From contig JAGXRD010000077.1 of assembly GCA_018336035.1 (NCBI GenBank), positions 40,666 to 104,665 on the forward strand: a stretch of DNA of 64,000 bases. The letters run 5' to 3'. A program made the translations under genes and the position numbers. Below, piece by piece: positions 17,090 to 27,413 of the stretch (position 1 is its first letter; every line of letters starts with the position of its first letter). A model generated the notes under the pieces. It ran no database searches. It was given only the letters and a program-made list of their open reading frames with translations, and was not told where the DNA came from. The DNA comes from Alphaproteobacteria bacterium (lineage in GTDB: Bacteria > Pseudomonadota > Alphaproteobacteria > Ferrovibrionales > Ferrovibrionaceae).

Positions 17090-17598
17090 GCGGGCCGCAC
17101 CGCGCAGATGCGCTGCCGCACAGCATTCGCTTCCTCGCCCTGCTCGAAGGCGCGCATGGTCAGGCCTGCCGCGCGGCACCAGTCGAGCAGTTCGTCGGGC
17201 GCCAGCAGGAAGTTGGGATTGCTTGGCTTGCCGAAGCGTTCGTTGCCCTGCATGAAGGTCTCGTAAATCAGCACGCCGCCTGGGCTGAGCGCGGCCGCGA
17301 TTTGCGGGAAGAGCGGTCGCCACAGGTAATTGGTGACGACAATCCCGGCGAATTGCCGGCCGGTCAGAGGCCATGGGCCATTTTCGATATCAGCTTCGAT
17401 CAGTTCGGCGCGATCATCGCCGCGCAGGTCGGCCATGCCTGACAGATTGCGGTCGAGAAAGGTCACCGGATGGCCGTTTTCCAGAAACAGCCGGCCATGC
17501 CGGCCGCCGCCGCAGGCGAGATCAAGCATGCTACCAGCTGCGCGGACAAGCGGCGCGAAACGCACAATCCAGGGCGAGGGCGTGCCGCTGCCATGCAT
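17086..17598 (-). CDS. Small class I SAM-dependent methyltransferase
   Basis: The 170-residue protein is a compact Rossmann methyltransferase with motif I as LDLACGGGRHGR near residues 25-36, the acidic residue in FLDRN, and motif IV in VVTNYLWRPLFP. It resembles TehB/UbiE-like single-domain enzymes of unknown substrate. The start codon lies behind AAGGGGGC. It forms a two-gene unit with the GNAT gene through a 4-base overlap. Confidence 0.8.
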   Translation of the reverse strand: MHGSGTPSPWIVRFAPLVRAAGSMLDLACGGGRHGRLFLENGHPVTFLDRNLSGMADLRGDDRAELIEADIENGPWPLTGRQFAGIVVTNYLWRPLFPQIAAALSPGGVLIYETFMQGNERFGKPSNPNFLLAPDELLDWCRAAGLTMRAFEQGEEANAVRQRICAVRPA

Positions 17599-17700
17599 GC
17601 TGTCGATCTGCCCCCTTGTTGCACCGCCATGACTGCCCCATGTATAAACTGTTGCAGGTCAAGGCAGGTTTCGGCCGCGCCGAATCACCCGATACGAGTC

Positions 17701-18120
17701 ATGATCAAGTACGAACTGAAATGCCGCAAGGACCACGTTTTCGAGGCGTGGTTTTATGACAGCGCCACCTACGACAAGCAGGCGGCGGGCGGCAAGGTCG
17801 TGTGCCCGGTCTGCAACTCGCGCAAGATCGAGAAGGCGCCGATGGCGCCCCGCATCGGCAAGTCGAAGGGCGAGGTCGCCAAGGCCGAGGCCAGGGAAAT
17901 CGCCAAGGTGCGCCAGGCGCTCACCGAGCTGCGCGACCATGTCGAGAAGAATGCCGATTATGTCGGCGACCAGTTTGCCGAAGAGGCGCGCAAGATCCAT
18001 TACGGCGAAACCGACAAGCGCAACATCTACGGCGAAGCGAGCGCGGATGAGGCCAGGGAACTGGCCGAAGAGGGCGTCGATGTCGCCGTGATCCCCTGGC
18101 TGCCCAGGGAAGATGCCTGA
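17701..18120 (+). CDS. DUF1178 family protein
   Basis: The 139-residue protein belongs to the DUF1178 family, which is widespread in alphaproteobacteria. It opens with IKYELKCRKDHVFEAWF and has a likely zinc-binding pair CPVC at about residues 35-38 plus an early Cys8. A charged helical middle and a conserved end IPWLP follow. The function is unknown; the zinc-ribbon-like head suggests a small metal-binding scaffold. The start at 17701 matches family starts. The gene ends three bases before the convergent ubiG stop. Confidence 0.88.
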   Translation: MIKYELKCRKDHVFEAWFYDSATYDKQAAGGKVVCPVCNSRKIEKAPMAPRIGKSKGEVAKAEAREIAKVRQALTELRDHVEKNADYVGDQFAEEARKIHYGETDKRNIYGEASADEARELAEEGVDVAVIPWLPREDA

Positions 18121-18123
18121 CGC

Positions 18124-18867
18124 TCAGGCGTCCTTCACCGCCACCAGCATGTAATTCACGTCGGTATCGCGGCCGATGCTCCAGCGGTCGTCGAGCAGGC
18201 TGTAGCTGACGCCAGCCACTTCGCTTAAAGAAAGTCCGGCGCGACGCAAGGACCCGGCCAGTTCATGCGGCTTGAGGAACTTCTTCCAGTCATGCGTGCC
18301 GCGCGGCACCCAGCCGAGGATGTATTCGGCCGCGACAATGCCGAGCGCAAACGACTTCGGCGTGCGATTCAGCGTCGCGGCAATCAGCAGCCCGCCGGGC
18401 TTCACCATCTGGCCGCAGGCAGCCAGGAAGCCGTCCAGATCGGCGACATGCTCCACCACCTCCAGCGCCAGCACGACATCGAACTGCTCGCCGGCTTCGG
18501 CCAGGGCTTCGGCACTGGTCGCGCGATAATCGACGCTCACCCCCGACTCGGCGGCATGCAGGCTGGCCACCCCGATATTGCGCTCGGAGGCATCGGCGCC
18601 GACCACGCTGGCCCCCAGCCGGGCCATCGGCTCCGACACCAGCCCGCCGCCGCAGCCGATATCCAGCAGGCGGAGGCCATTGAGGGGATTGTCGGACAGG
18701 CCGTCTCGGCCGAAATGGGCGCAGATGCGGTCGCGGATAAACCCCAGTCGCACGGGGTTGAATTTATGAAGGGGCCTGAACTTGCCCTGCGGGTCCCACC
18801 ATTCCGCCGCCATGGCGGAAAAACGGGCGATTTCGGCGGGGTCGATACTGGCGGCAGACTGGCTCAT
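18124..18867 (-). CDS. ubiG: Bifunctional demethylubiquinone/polyprenyl-dihydroxybenzoate O-methyltransferase
   Basis: UbiG carries out both O-methylations of ubiquinone biosynthesis at the membrane surface. The 247-residue product has the signature head [15 protein letters not shown], motif I as [14 protein letters not shown] near residue 68, post-motif LALEVVEHV and the family region [11 protein letters not shown]. The start was moved to 18867 because homologues begin just before this segment and the longer frame has an implausible basic N-terminus. It is divergent from lysC, as in other alphaproteobacteria. Confidence 0.95.
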   Translation of the reverse strand: MSQSAASIDPAEIARFSAMAAEWWDPQGKFRPLHKFNPVRLGFIRDRICAHFGRDGLSDNPLNGLRLLDIGCGGGLVSEPMARLGASVVGADASERNIGVASLHAAESGVSVDYRATSAEALAEAGEQFDVVLALEVVEHVADLDGFLAACGQMVKPGGLLIAATLNRTPKSFALGIVAAEYILGWVPRGTHDWKKFLKPHELAGSLRRAGLSLSEVAGVSYSLLDDRWSIGRDTDVNYMLVAVKDA

Positions 18868-19032
18868 GCGGCGACTCGCTCGGGCCCGACAAAGGGCTAA
18901 GGAAACAGGGGATTTTTCCGCCCGGCTCGGCTTGCCCCGGGCGGGTCCCAAGAGTATTAAGTACGCGCCTTTTAGCCGGCAAGGTTCCGCCGGTAACTAT
19001 CGACAACGAACAGTGAAATGGGATCGAGCGAC

Positions 19033-20253
19033 ATGGCGCGCTTGGTGATGAAATTCGGCGGCACGTCGGTCGGTTCAGTCGACCGTATGAAGAACGTGGC
19101 CGCCAAGGTGAAACGCGAGGTTGAGGCCGGCAACCAGGTTGCCGTCGTGGTCTCCGCCATGTCGGGCGAGACCAACCGCCTGGTGGACCTGTGCAAGCAG
19201 GTCGACCCGGTGCATGACCAGCGTGAATACGACACCGTCGTGGCCGCCGGCGAGCAGGTCACCACCGGCCTGGTCTCGATGGCGCTGCAGTCCGCCGGCG
19301 TAAAAGCCCGCTCGTGGCAGGGCTGGCAGGTGCCGATCCGCACCGACGATATGCATGGCAAGGCGCGCATCCAGGAGATCGACGGCGCCGCCATGCTGAA
19401 GGATATGGCTGCCGGCATCGTGCCGGTCGTCGCCGGTTTCCAGGGCGTCGGTCCGGGCGACCGCATCGCCACGCTGGGCCGCGGCGGCTCGGATACCTCG
19501 GCGGTGGCGCTGGCTGCCGCGCTGCAGGCCGACCGCTGCGACATCTATACCGATGTGGATGGCGTCTATACGGCTGATCCGCGCATCGTGAAAAAAGCCC
19601 GCAAGCTGGATAAGATCACCTACGAGGAAATGCTGGAGCTGGCCTCGCTGGGTGCCAAGGTTCTGCAGACCCGTTCGGTGGAAATGGCCATGAACCACCG
19701 GGTGCGAACCCAGGTTCTGTCGAGCTTTGCCGATGTCGCCGGCACGCTGGTTGTGGATGAGGAAGAGATCGTGGAAAAGCAGATTGTCTCGGGTGTCACC
19801 TATTCCGCCGACGAAGCCAAGGTCACCCTGATCGGCGTCGCCGACCGCCCCGGCATCGCCGCCGGCATTTTCGGCCCGCTGTCGGATGCCGGCATCAATG
19901 TCGACATGATCGTTCAGAATATTTCTGAAGACGGCAAGAAGACCGACATGACCTTCACCATGGGCCGCAGCGACCTCGATCGCGCCGTCGGCATCCTGGA
20001 GAAGCAGGAAAAGAACCTCGGCTGGATGAAGCTGGTGCCGGACCGCAACGTCGTGAAGGTGTCGGTGGTTGGCGTCGGCATGCGCAGCCATGCCGGCGTG
20101 GCGCATATCATGTTCAAGGCGCTGGCGGAAAAGAACATCAACATCCAGGCGATCACCACCTCTGAGATCAAGGTCAGCGTGCTGATCAGTGCCGACTATA
20201 CCGAACTGGCGGTGCGCGCCCTGCACACCGCTTTCGGGCTCGACGCAGAATGA
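19033..20253 (+). CDS. lysC: Aspartate kinase
   Basis: This enzyme phosphorylates aspartate, the first step to lysine, threonine, methionine and diaminopimelate. The 406-residue monofunctional form has KFGGTSVGS near residues 7-15, the substrate loop GRGGSDTSA near 154 and two C-terminal ACT domains (about 265-400) that bind lysine or threonine for feedback inhibition. The start at 19033 was chosen over an ATG at 19018 because family members begin MARxVMKFGG and because GGGA lies about 10 bases upstream. ptsP follows at 69 bases. Confidence 0.95.
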   Translation: MARLVMKFGGTSVGSVDRMKNVAAKVKREVEAGNQVAVVVSAMSGETNRLVDLCKQVDPVHDQREYDTVVAAGEQVTTGLVSMALQSAGVKARSWQGWQVPIRTDDMHGKARIQEIDGAAMLKDMAAGIVPVVAGFQGVGPGDRIATLGRGGSDTSAVALAAALQADRCDIYTDVDGVYTADPRIVKKARKLDKITYEEMLELASLGAKVLQTRSVEMAMNHRVRTQVLSSFADVAGTLVVDEEEIVEKQIVSGVTYSADEAKVTLIGVADRPGIAAGIFGPLSDAGINVDMIVQNISEDGKKTDMTFTMGRSDLDRAVGILEKQEKNLGWMKLVPDRNVVKVSVVGVGMRSHAGVAHIMFKALAEKNINIQAITTSEIKVSVLISADYTELAVRALHTAFGLDAE

Positions 20254-20322
20254 GCGCGGAGGGTCGATGCGGGGAGGGCACGCCACACCAGCCTCTCCGG
20301 TAACTGGTAACGGAGACGGGCT

Positions 20323-22593
20323 GTGACGCCGGGCCGGGCGCAAGCACCCGGGCCGCGTGGCCTGCTGCGCCGTCTGCGCGAGGTGATGGCGGAGGCCGGC
20401 ACCGTCGATGAACGCCTCGCCCGCGTCGTGCGCAATATCGCCGCCAACATGGTGGCGGAAGTCTGCTCGGCCTATCTGCTGCGCGGCGACGAACTCGAAC
20501 TCTACGCCACCGAAGGTCTGAATCCCGACGCCGTCCACAAGACCCGCCTGAAAGTGGGCGAAGGTCTGGTCGGCGATATCGCCGCCCATGCGCGCCCGCT
20601 GGCGCTGGCCGATGCGCAGAGCCACCCGCAATTCGCCTACAAGCCGGAAACCGGCGAAGAAGTGTATCACTCGCTGCTCGGCGTGCCGATCCTGCGCGAC
20701 AACCGCGTGATCGGCGTTCTGGTCGTGCAGAACCAGACGCGGCGCCAGTATGTCGATGAAGAAGTCGAGGCGCTGGAAACCATCGCCATGGTGCTGGCCG
20801 AGATGGTGGCTTCGGGCCAGCTCAGCGGCGGTGAGGATCTGGTCGCTGCCGCGCGCGCCTCCACCATGCCGTTCCGCGCCGATGGCCGCACGCTGTCGGA
20901 AGGTCTTGCCATCGGCATCGCCGTGCTGCACGAGCCGCGCATCCATGTCGAAAAGACCATGGCCGACGACATCCCGCTTGAGAAGCAGCGGCTGGATGCC
21001 GCCGTCGCTTCGATGCGCGATCAGGTCAACCGGATGCTGGAGGCGCCTGACAGCGACATTGTCGGCGAAAGCCGCGACATCCTGGAAACCTACAAGATGT
21101 TCGCGCATGACACCGGCTGGTTGTCCAAACTGCATCAGGCGGTGGAGTCCGGCCTGACGGCGGAAGCCGCCGTGCAGCGCGTGCAGGGTGATACGCGCCA
21201 CCGCATGCAGGCGATCACCGATCCTTATTTGCGCGAACGTCTCGCCGATCTCGACGATCTGGCCAATCGCCTGCTGCTGCACCTGACCGGCAAGCCGCAG
21301 CATACGGCGGCGGAGAATTTGCCCGACAACGCCATCCTGATGGCGCGCAGCATGGGGCCGGCCGAGCTGCTGGATTACGACCGCCGCAAGCTGCAGGGCG
21401 TGATCCTGGAGGAAGGCTCCAGCGTCAGCCATGTGGCCATCGTGGCGCGCGCGCTGTCGATCCCGGTGCTGGGCGGCGTCGAGGGCGTGATCGCCAAGGT
21501 CGAGCCGGGCGATACCGTCGTGGTCGACGGTGATCACGCGCAGGTCTTCGTGCGCCCGGTGGCCGATGTGGTCGCGGCTTTCCACCAGAGCGTCAGTTTA
21601 CGCAAGGCGCGACTGGCGAAATACGCCGCGCAGCGCGAGGACCCGGCTATTACCGCCGATGGCACCAAGGTCGCCATGCTGGTGAATGCCGGCCTGCTGA
21701 TCGATTTGAGCCATCTCGATGAAACCAATGCCGACGGCATCGGGCTATATCGCACCGAACTGCAGTTCATGGTGCGCCCGACGCTGCCCAAGGCCGAGGC
21801 ACAGACCGCGATTTATCGCCGCGTGATCGAGCATGCCGGCGACCGCCCGGTGGTGTTCCGCACGCTGGATATCGGCGGCGACAAGGTGCTGCCCTATCTT
21901 GTGAAATACCCGGAAGAGAATCCGGCGATGGGCTGGCGCGCAATCCGCCTGACGCTGGATCGTCCAGCGCTGCTGAAAGTGCAGCTGCGTGCGCTGCTGG
22001 AAGCGGCGGCCGGCCGCAGCCTGCATGTCATGTTCCCGATGATCGCCGAGGTGGATGAATTCCGCCGTGCCCGCAAGCTGCTGGATCGCGAGGTGCAGCG
22101 GCTGGTCAATCTGCGCAAGCCGGTGCCGCTCAAGGTGCAGGTCGGCAGCATGCTGGAAGTGCCGGCGCTGGCCTGGCAGTTGCCGGCTTTGCTGCCGCTG
22201 GTCGATTTCATTTCGGTCGGCTCGAACGACCTGATGCAGTTCATGTTCGCCGCCGACCGTGGCAACCCCAAGCTGGCCGACCGTTACGACCCGCTCAGCC
22301 CGGCCTTGCTCAGCTTCCTGCACTGGGTGGTGCAGCAGTGCCATGCGGTGGGCAAGCCGGTCACCATGTGCGGCGAGATGGGCAGCCGCCCACTCGAGGC
22401 CATGGCCCTGCTCGGGCTGGGCTTCCGCCGCCTTTCCATGCCGGCCAATGCCATAGGTCCGGTGAAGGAAATGCTGCGTAGCCTGTCTGTTCCGCAGCTC
22501 GCAGAATATATGTCCAAGTTGTATAGCTCGCCCGAGCACAGCGTACGCGGGCCTCTCGAGGAATTTGCGCGGGAAAATGGCGTAATTGTTTGA
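20323..22593 (+). CDS. ptsP: Phosphoenolpyruvate-protein phosphotransferase, nitrogen PTS (EI-Ntr)
   Basis: This is the 756-residue first component of the nitrogen-related phosphotransferase chain. It takes phosphate from PEP and passes it to NPr and EIIA-Ntr, which tune potassium, nitrogen and carbon responses. An N-terminal GAF domain spans about residues 20-165. The EI part follows, with phospho-accepting His370 in SVSHVAIVAR and the PEP-binding TIM-barrel (GLYRTELQFM, SNDLMQFMFAADR, the active Cys in TMCGEMG). A GTG start at 20323 is supported by GGAGACGGG just upstream. GAF domains of EI-Ntr sense glutamine in some relatives. Confidence 0.95.
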   Translation: MTPGRAQAPGPRGLLRRLREVMAEAGTVDERLARVVRNIAANMVAEVCSAYLLRGDELELYATEGLNPDAVHKTRLKVGEGLVGDIAAHARPLALADAQSHPQFAYKPETGEEVYHSLLGVPILRDNRVIGVLVVQNQTRRQYVDEEVEALETIAMVLAEMVASGQLSGGEDLVAAARASTMPFRADGRTLSEGLAIGIAVLHEPRIHVEKTMADDIPLEKQRLDAAVASMRDQVNRMLEAPDSDIVGESRDILETYKMFAHDTGWLSKLHQAVESGLTAEAAVQRVQGDTRHRMQAITDPYLRERLADLDDLANRLLLHLTGKPQHTAAENLPDNAILMARSMGPAELLDYDRRKLQGVILEEGSSVSHVAIVARALSIPVLGGVEGVIAKVEPGDTVVVDGDHAQVFVRPVADVVAAFHQSVSLRKARLAKYAAQREDPAITADGTKVAMLVNAGLLIDLSHLDETNADGIGLYRTELQFMVRPTLPKAEAQTAIYRRVIEHAGDRPVVFRTLDIGGDKVLPYLVKYPEENPAMGWRAIRLTLDRPALLKVQLRALLEAAAGRSLHVMFPMIAEVDEFRRARKLLDREVQRLVNLRKPVPLKVQVGSMLEVPALAWQLPALLPLVDFISVGSNDLMQFMFAADRGNPKLADRYDPLSPALLSFLHWVVQQCHAVGKPVTMCGEMGSRPLEAMALLGLGFRRLSMPANAIGPVKEMLRSLSVPQLAEYMSKLYSSPEHSVRGPLEEFARENGVIV

Positions 22594-22657
22594 AAATGCT
22601 GGCCTGATCGGCACATTGCCGTAATATGTCACCAGCTAAAAACCTGCGGGCGAGATC

Positions 22658-23788
22658 ATGAATACTCAGTCCGGCGGACAGCCGGCGATGGCCGAGTCCA
22701 CGCTACCTGGCGAGCGTTACGAGGGTGTCGGCCATAGCCTGAAAGTGGTGCGTGAACGTCGCAGCCTCGCGCTGACGGATGTGTCCGCGCGCCTGCGGAT
22801 CCGTCGCCCCTATCTGGAAGCGATCGAGGAAGGCCGGTTCAGCGAACTGCCCGGCGCTGTCTATGTCAGTGGCTTCCTGCGCCAGTATGCTGAATTCCTC
22901 GGCCTCGATCCTGATCAGGTGCTCAAAAGCTACCAGGCCGAAAACGATGGCACCGTGCATCACCGCCCGGTGCTGAATTTCCCGATGCCTCGCCCGGAAG
23001 AGCGCACGCCCCGGCTCTGGCTGGTGGTTGGCGCGCTGGTGCTCGCGGGCATCGTCTATGCGCTGTGGTATCGCCATCAGGAAGCCTTGCGCATGGGGCA
23101 GGACCTGATCCAGGCCGTGCCGTCACGGCTTGCCGATCTGGTGCCGAGCCCGCAGCCGATTGCGCCGGCTGCGCCGCCTATCGTTTTGCCGCCGCCCCCA
23201 TCACAGGGCACGGCGCAGACCGCCCAAGCGCCCGCTGCGCCCGCCGCTCAGCCACCGGCAGCTCAGACTCCGCTGGCCCAGGCGCCGGCCGTGATGCCGC
23301 CGCCAGCCGCCGTGCCAGCACCAATTCCCGCACCTGTCGCGCCACCGGTGGTCGCCCAGGCTCCGGTGGCCACGGCTCCGGCTGCGCAACCGCCCGCCAC
23401 AACGCCGGCCCCGGTTCCGCCGCCGGCCGCAGTCGCCACCGCTCCGGTCACGCCGGCTCCGGCCATGCCTGCATCGCCCCCCGCCGGCCAGACCAGCTAT
23501 GGCACCGCCGAACCTGGCCGTATCCGCGTGGAGGCCACCGCACCGGCCTGGATTCAGGTGCGCGGGCCGAATAACGAGCAGATTTTCACCCGGCTGCTGA
23601 ATGCCGGCGAACGCTACCAGGTGCCGGACCGCGCCGGCCTGACGTTGCTGACCGGCAATGCCGGCGGCGTGCGGATCGTGGTGGATGGCCAGACGCTGGC
23701 GCCGCTGGGCGCCGACGGCGAGGTCAAGCGCGGTATTTCGCTCGATCCGGAACGGCTGAAAAATCCGGGCGGCGAGAGCCAGGGCTAG
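22658..23788 (+). CDS. RodZ-like protein: helix-turn-helix, single TM, DUF4115
   Basis: The 376-residue protein has a cytoplasmic Cro/RodZ-type helix-turn-helix at about residues 24-92. One transmembrane helix lies at about 120-137. A Pro/Ala-rich low-complexity linker of about 110 residues (178-290) leads to a C-terminal beta-rich DUF4115 domain (about 295-365) in the periplasm. This is the architecture of RodZ, which ties MreB filaments to the elongation machinery; some HTH/DUF4115 proteins in alphaproteobacteria have unproven roles. It lies directly upstream of ispG, an arrangement also seen in enterobacteria (rodZ-ispG). That supports the assignment. Confidence 0.85.
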   Translation: MNTQSGGQPAMAESTLPGERYEGVGHSLKVVRERRSLALTDVSARLRIRRPYLEAIEEGRFSELPGAVYVSGFLRQYAEFLGLDPDQVLKSYQAENDGTVHHRPVLNFPMPRPEERTPRLWLVVGALVLAGIVYALWYRHQEALRMGQDLIQAVPSRLADLVPSPQPIAPAAPPIVLPPPPSQGTAQTAQAPAAPAAQPPAAQTPLAQAPAVMPPPAAVPAPIPAPVAPPVVAQAPVATAPAAQPPATTPAPVPPPAAVATAPVTPAPAMPASPPAGQTSYGTAEPGRIRVEATAPAWIQVRGPNNEQIFTRLLNAGERYQVPDRAGLTLLTGNAGGVRIVVDGQTLAPLGADGEVKRGISLDPERLKNPGGESQG

Positions 23789-23898
23789 GCCTGCATCGCT
23801 GCTGGCTGGCTTGCCATATCAGGGTAAAGGCGCCATGTTACGCCCGCGTCCGTAGTCCCCCAAAAGACGGCCCTGTGAGCCGGACGAAACGTTAAGCC

Positions 23899-25050
23899 AT
23901 GAGCATCCGACCCTATCGCGATATTCAGCGCCGCAAGTCGCGCAAGATTTTCGTCGGCAATGTGCCGGTGGGCGGCGACGCGCCGATCACCGTGCAGACC
24001 ATGACGAATACGCTGACCAGCGACGCGCAGGCGACGATTGAACAGATCCGCCGCTGCGAAGAGGCCGGCGCCGATATCGTGCGCGTCTCCTGCCCCGACG
24101 AGGACTCCACCAAGGCGCTGAAAGAGATCGTGCGGGCGGTGAAGGTGCCGATCGTCGCCGACATTCATTTCCACTACAAACGGGCCATCGAGGCCGCCGA
24201 AGCTGGCGCCGCCTGCCTGCGCATCAATCCGGGCAATATCGGCTCGGCCGAACGCGTGCGCGAAGTCGTAAAGGCCGCGAAAGATCATGGCTGCTCGATG
24301 CGCATCGGCGTCAATGCCGGCTCGCTGGAAAAGCATCTGTTGGAGAAATATGGCGAGCCCTGCCCGGAAGCCATGGTCGAAAGCGCGATGGATCATGCGC
24401 GCATCCTGGAAGATCACGACTTCCGGGAATTCAAGATCAGCGTGAAGGCCTCCGATGTCTTCCTGGCTGTTGCCGCCTATCAGGGCCTGGCCGAGGCCTG
24501 CGACTATCCGCTGCATATCGGCATCACCGAGGCCGGCGGCCAGCGTATAGGCACGGTGAAATCCTCCATCGGCCTCGGCATGCTGCTGTGGTCGGGCATC
24601 GGCGACACGCTGCGCGTGTCGCTGTCGGCTGCGCCCGAGGAAGAAGTCCGCGTCGGCTTCGACATGCTGAAGTCGATGAACCTGCGGCATCGTGGCGTGA
24701 ACGTGATTTCCTGCCCGTCTTGCGCGCGGCAGAATTTCGATGTGATCAAGACCGTCGAGGTGCTGGAACAGCGGCTGGCGCATATCACCACGCCGATGAC
24801 GCTCAGCGTGATCGGCTGCGTGGTGAACGGTCCGGGCGAGGCGCGCGAGACCGATATCGGCTTCACCGGCGGTGGCAAGAATACGCACCAGGTCTATCTC
24901 GCCGGTCAGCCGGCACACCGGCTGCAGAACGAGGATATCGTCGCGCATCTGGTCAAGCTGGTCGAAGACAAGGCCCGCCAGATCGAAGCAGCCCAAAAAG
25001 CCCAAGCCGAGATCAAGCATTCCGACGCCGCGGCCGACGCCGCGTCTTAG
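23899..25050 (+). CDS. ispG: 4-hydroxy-3-methylbut-2-enyl diphosphate synthase (flavodoxin type)
   Basis: IspG is the penultimate enzyme of the MEP isoprenoid pathway, an iron-sulfur protein that opens methylerythritol cyclodiphosphate. The 383-residue product shows the TIM-barrel start [19 protein letters not shown]. The 4Fe-4S ligands are Cys-x-x-Cys in SCPSCARQ and a third Cys in [10 protein letters not shown], with the late Glu in the same loop. The C-terminus has an Ala/Asp-rich tail. It is followed by hisS after 30 bases, a conserved ispG-hisS pair. Confidence 0.96.
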   Translation: MSIRPYRDIQRRKSRKIFVGNVPVGGDAPITVQTMTNTLTSDAQATIEQIRRCEEAGADIVRVSCPDEDSTKALKEIVRAVKVPIVADIHFHYKRAIEAAEAGAACLRINPGNIGSAERVREVVKAAKDHGCSMRIGVNAGSLEKHLLEKYGEPCPEAMVESAMDHARILEDHDFREFKISVKASDVFLAVAAYQGLAEACDYPLHIGITEAGGQRIGTVKSSIGLGMLLWSGIGDTLRVSLSAAPEEEVRVGFDMLKSMNLRHRGVNVISCPSCARQNFDVIKTVEVLEQRLAHITTPMTLSVIGCVVNGPGEARETDIGFTGGGKNTHQVYLAGQPAHRLQNEDIVAHLVKLVEDKARQIEAAQKAQAEIKHSDAAADAAS

Positions 25051-25080
25051 CTACCCATCATCCACAGACGGAGACACGCC

Positions 25081-26319
25081 GTGGCCCAGTTCCAGCCCGT
25101 GCGCGGCACGCATGACATTCTGCCTGACGATTTTGCCCGCTTCCGCCATGTGGTGGACACGGCGCGTCATGCTGCCCAGCTGTTCGGCTATCGCGAGATG
25201 GCGACGCCGATCTTCGAATTCACCGATGTGTTCGCTCGCTCGATGGGCGAGACCTCGGATGCCGTGTCGAAAGAGATGTATTCGATCAACGATCGTGGCG
25301 GCGAAAACCTGGCGCTGCGGCCTGAATACACCGCCGGCATTTGCCGCGCCTTCATCTCCAACGGCCAGCAGCAGAATGTACCCTTCAAGGCCTTCGCCTG
25401 GGGTCCGATGTTCCGCTACGAGCGGCCGCAGAAGGGCCGTCAGCGCCAGTTCCACCAGATCGACGTGGAAGTGATCGGCGCCGCCGAACCGCAGGCCGAT
25501 GTGGAAGTGATCGCACTGGGCGCCGAAATCCTGCGCCGTCTCGGCATCCTCGACAAATGCACACTGGAACTGAACACATTGGGCGATCCGGAAAGCCGCA
25601 TTGGCTATCGCGATGCGCTGGTGAAGTATTTTTCCGGCTATGCCGACGAGCTGTCGGAAGACAGCCGCAAGCGTCTGGAAAAGAACCCGCTCCGTATCCT
25701 CGACTCGAAAGACGAGGGTGATCGCAGGCTGGTGGCGAATGCACCGCTGATCCACGACTATCTCACGCCCGCTGCAAGTGACTTCTTCAAAGCATTGCAA
25801 GACGGCCTGGCCGCCAGCGACGTGCCCTTCACCGTCAGCCCGCGTCTGGTGCGTGGCCTGGATTACTACACGCATACCGCCTTCGAATTCGTCACCACGC
25901 ATCTGGGCGCGCAGGGCGCCGTGATTGCCGGCGGGCGTTACGATGGACTGATTGAGCAGCTTGGCGGCAAGCCGACGCCGGGCATCGGCTGGGCCGGCGG
26001 CATCGAGCGCCTGGTGCTGCTGTCAGATCCGCAGCCAGTGGCACCACGCATCGTGGCCGTGATCCCGATCGGCGCTGCGGCCGAAGCCGAAGCCGTGAAG
26101 CTGGCTGGTGAACTGCGCCGCGCCGATATCGCCGTGGAACTCGCCTATGGCGGCAATGTTGGCAAGCGCTTCAAGCGCGCCGACAAGGTCGGTTGTACGG
26201 CGGCCGTGGTGATCGGTGACGACGAGATCGCTCAGGGCGTGGTCAAGCTGAAGGACTTCAAGAGCGGCGAGGAGGCAGTTGTCGCCCGCGCCGAACTGCT
26301 TGGCAAGCTGAAGGCCTGA
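25081..26319 (+). CDS. hisS: Histidine--tRNA ligase
   Basis: This class II synthetase charges tRNA-His in the cytoplasm. The 412-residue product has motif 1 around [15 protein letters not shown], motif 2 as [16 protein letters not shown] near residue 115, the histidine-specific loop [14 protein letters not shown] near 260, and a C-terminal anticodon-binding domain (about 325-410). A GTG start at 25081 follows GGAG by six bases. It is two bases from prfA, so hisS, prfA and prmC form one translation-related operon. Confidence 0.96.
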   Translation: MAQFQPVRGTHDILPDDFARFRHVVDTARHAAQLFGYREMATPIFEFTDVFARSMGETSDAVSKEMYSINDRGGENLALRPEYTAGICRAFISNGQQQNVPFKAFAWGPMFRYERPQKGRQRQFHQIDVEVIGAAEPQADVEVIALGAEILRRLGILDKCTLELNTLGDPESRIGYRDALVKYFSGYADELSEDSRKRLEKNPLRILDSKDEGDRRLVANAPLIHDYLTPAASDFFKALQDGLAASDVPFTVSPRLVRGLDYYTHTAFEFVTTHLGAQGAVIAGGRYDGLIEQLGGKPTPGIGWAGGIERLVLLSDPQPVAPRIVAVIPIGAAAEAEAVKLAGELRRADIAVELAYGGNVGKRFKRADKVGCTAAVVIGDDEIAQGVVKLKDFKSGEEAVVARAELLGKLKA

Positions 26320-26321
26320 GC

Positions 26322-27413
26322 GTGGACACCTCCGGCCTGCCGGAAGCCAAGCTCGACAAAGTAATCGAGCGCTACGAGATGCTGCAGGCCGAGATGGCCG
26401 GCGGCGGTCTCGCGGCCGAGGCTTTCGTCAAACTGTCGAAGGAATATGCCGAGATCGAGCCGCTGGTGCAGGCGATCAACGATCTGCGCCGGCTGCGTCG
26501 CGAAGTGGCTGACCTGATCGCTATGCGCGACGATTCCTCGTCGGATGCCGAGATGCGCAGCATGGCGGAAGCCGAGTGGAAGGAAGCGCAGGCGGCGCTC
26601 CCCGATGCCGAACGCCGCGTACTGATCATGCTGTTGCCCAAGGACGAGGCCGACGAGAAGAATGCCATCCTGGAAGTACGCGCCGGCACCGGCGGCGACG
26701 AAGCGGCGCTGTTTGCCCGTGATCTGTTCGAGATGTATCGCGGCTATGCCGCCAAGCATGGCTGGCGGTTTGAAGTTGAAAGCATTGCCGATACCGAACT
26801 GGGCGGGTTCCGCGAGGCGATTGCCACCATCACCGGCCGCAGCGTGTTCGCCCGGCTGAAATTCGAATCCGGCGTGCATCGCGTGCAGCGCGTGCCCGAT
26901 ACCGAAACCCAGGGCCGCATCCATACTTCGGCGGCCACCGTGGCCGTACTGCCAGAAGCCGAGGATGTCGATATCGACATTAACGAGAGCGATCTGCGCA
27001 TCGACGTCTATCGCTCATCCGGCGCTGGCGGCCAGCATGTGAACACCACCGATTCTGCCGTCCGCATCACACATATCCCGACCGGCATTGTGGTGGCACA
27101 GCAGACCGAGCGGTCGCAGCACAAGAACAAAGCCAAGGCCATGAAGCTGCTGCGCGCCAAGATGTATGAGGCTGAGCGCGAACGTCTCGCCTCGACCCGC
27201 GCCGCTGACCGCAAGGGTCAGGTGGGGTCGGGCGACCGATCCGAGCGTATCCGCACCTATAATTTCCCGCAGGGCCGCGTCACCGACCACCGCATCAATC
27301 TGACTCTGTATAAAATCGAACAGGTCATGACGGGCGAGGCGCTGGATGATGTGATCGAGGCGCTGATCGCCGAAGACCAGGCCAACCGCCTGCTCGAGCT
27401 GAACCGTGCCTGA
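26322..27413 (+). CDS. prfA: Peptide chain release factor 1
   Basis: RF1 reads UAA and UAG stop codons and triggers peptide release. The 363-residue length is normal. The catalytic GGQ is at residues 236-238 in [14 protein letters not shown], and the anticodon-like PxT region lies near residue 185. A GTG start at 26322 follows the hisS stop by two bases; the ribosome-binding site would lie inside hisS. The last eight bases overlap prmC, which methylates the GGQ glutamine of this same protein. Confidence 0.96.
   Translation: MDTSGLPEAKLDKVIERYEMLQAEMAGGGLAAEAFVKLSKEYAEIEPLVQAINDLRRLRREVADLIAMRDDSSSDAEMRSMAEAEWKEAQAALPDAERRVLIMLLPKDEADEKNAILEVRAGTGGDEAALFARDLFEMYRGYAAKHGWRFEVESIADTELGGFREAIATITGRSVFARLKFESGVHRVQRVPDTETQGRIHTSAATVAVLPEAEDVDIDINESDLRIDVYRSSGAGGQHVNTTDSAVRITHIPTGIVVAQQTERSQHKNKAKAMKLLRAKMYEAERERLASTRAADRKGQVGSGDRSERIRTYNFPQGRVTDHRINLTLYKIEQVMTGEALDDVIEALIAEDQANRLLELNRA

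Noticed and set aside
19075..21585. 836-residue minus-strand open frame
   Set aside because: It is antisense to lysC and ptsP, both clearly conserved. Its His/Asp/Arg-rich composition is that of a GC-rich shadow frame.
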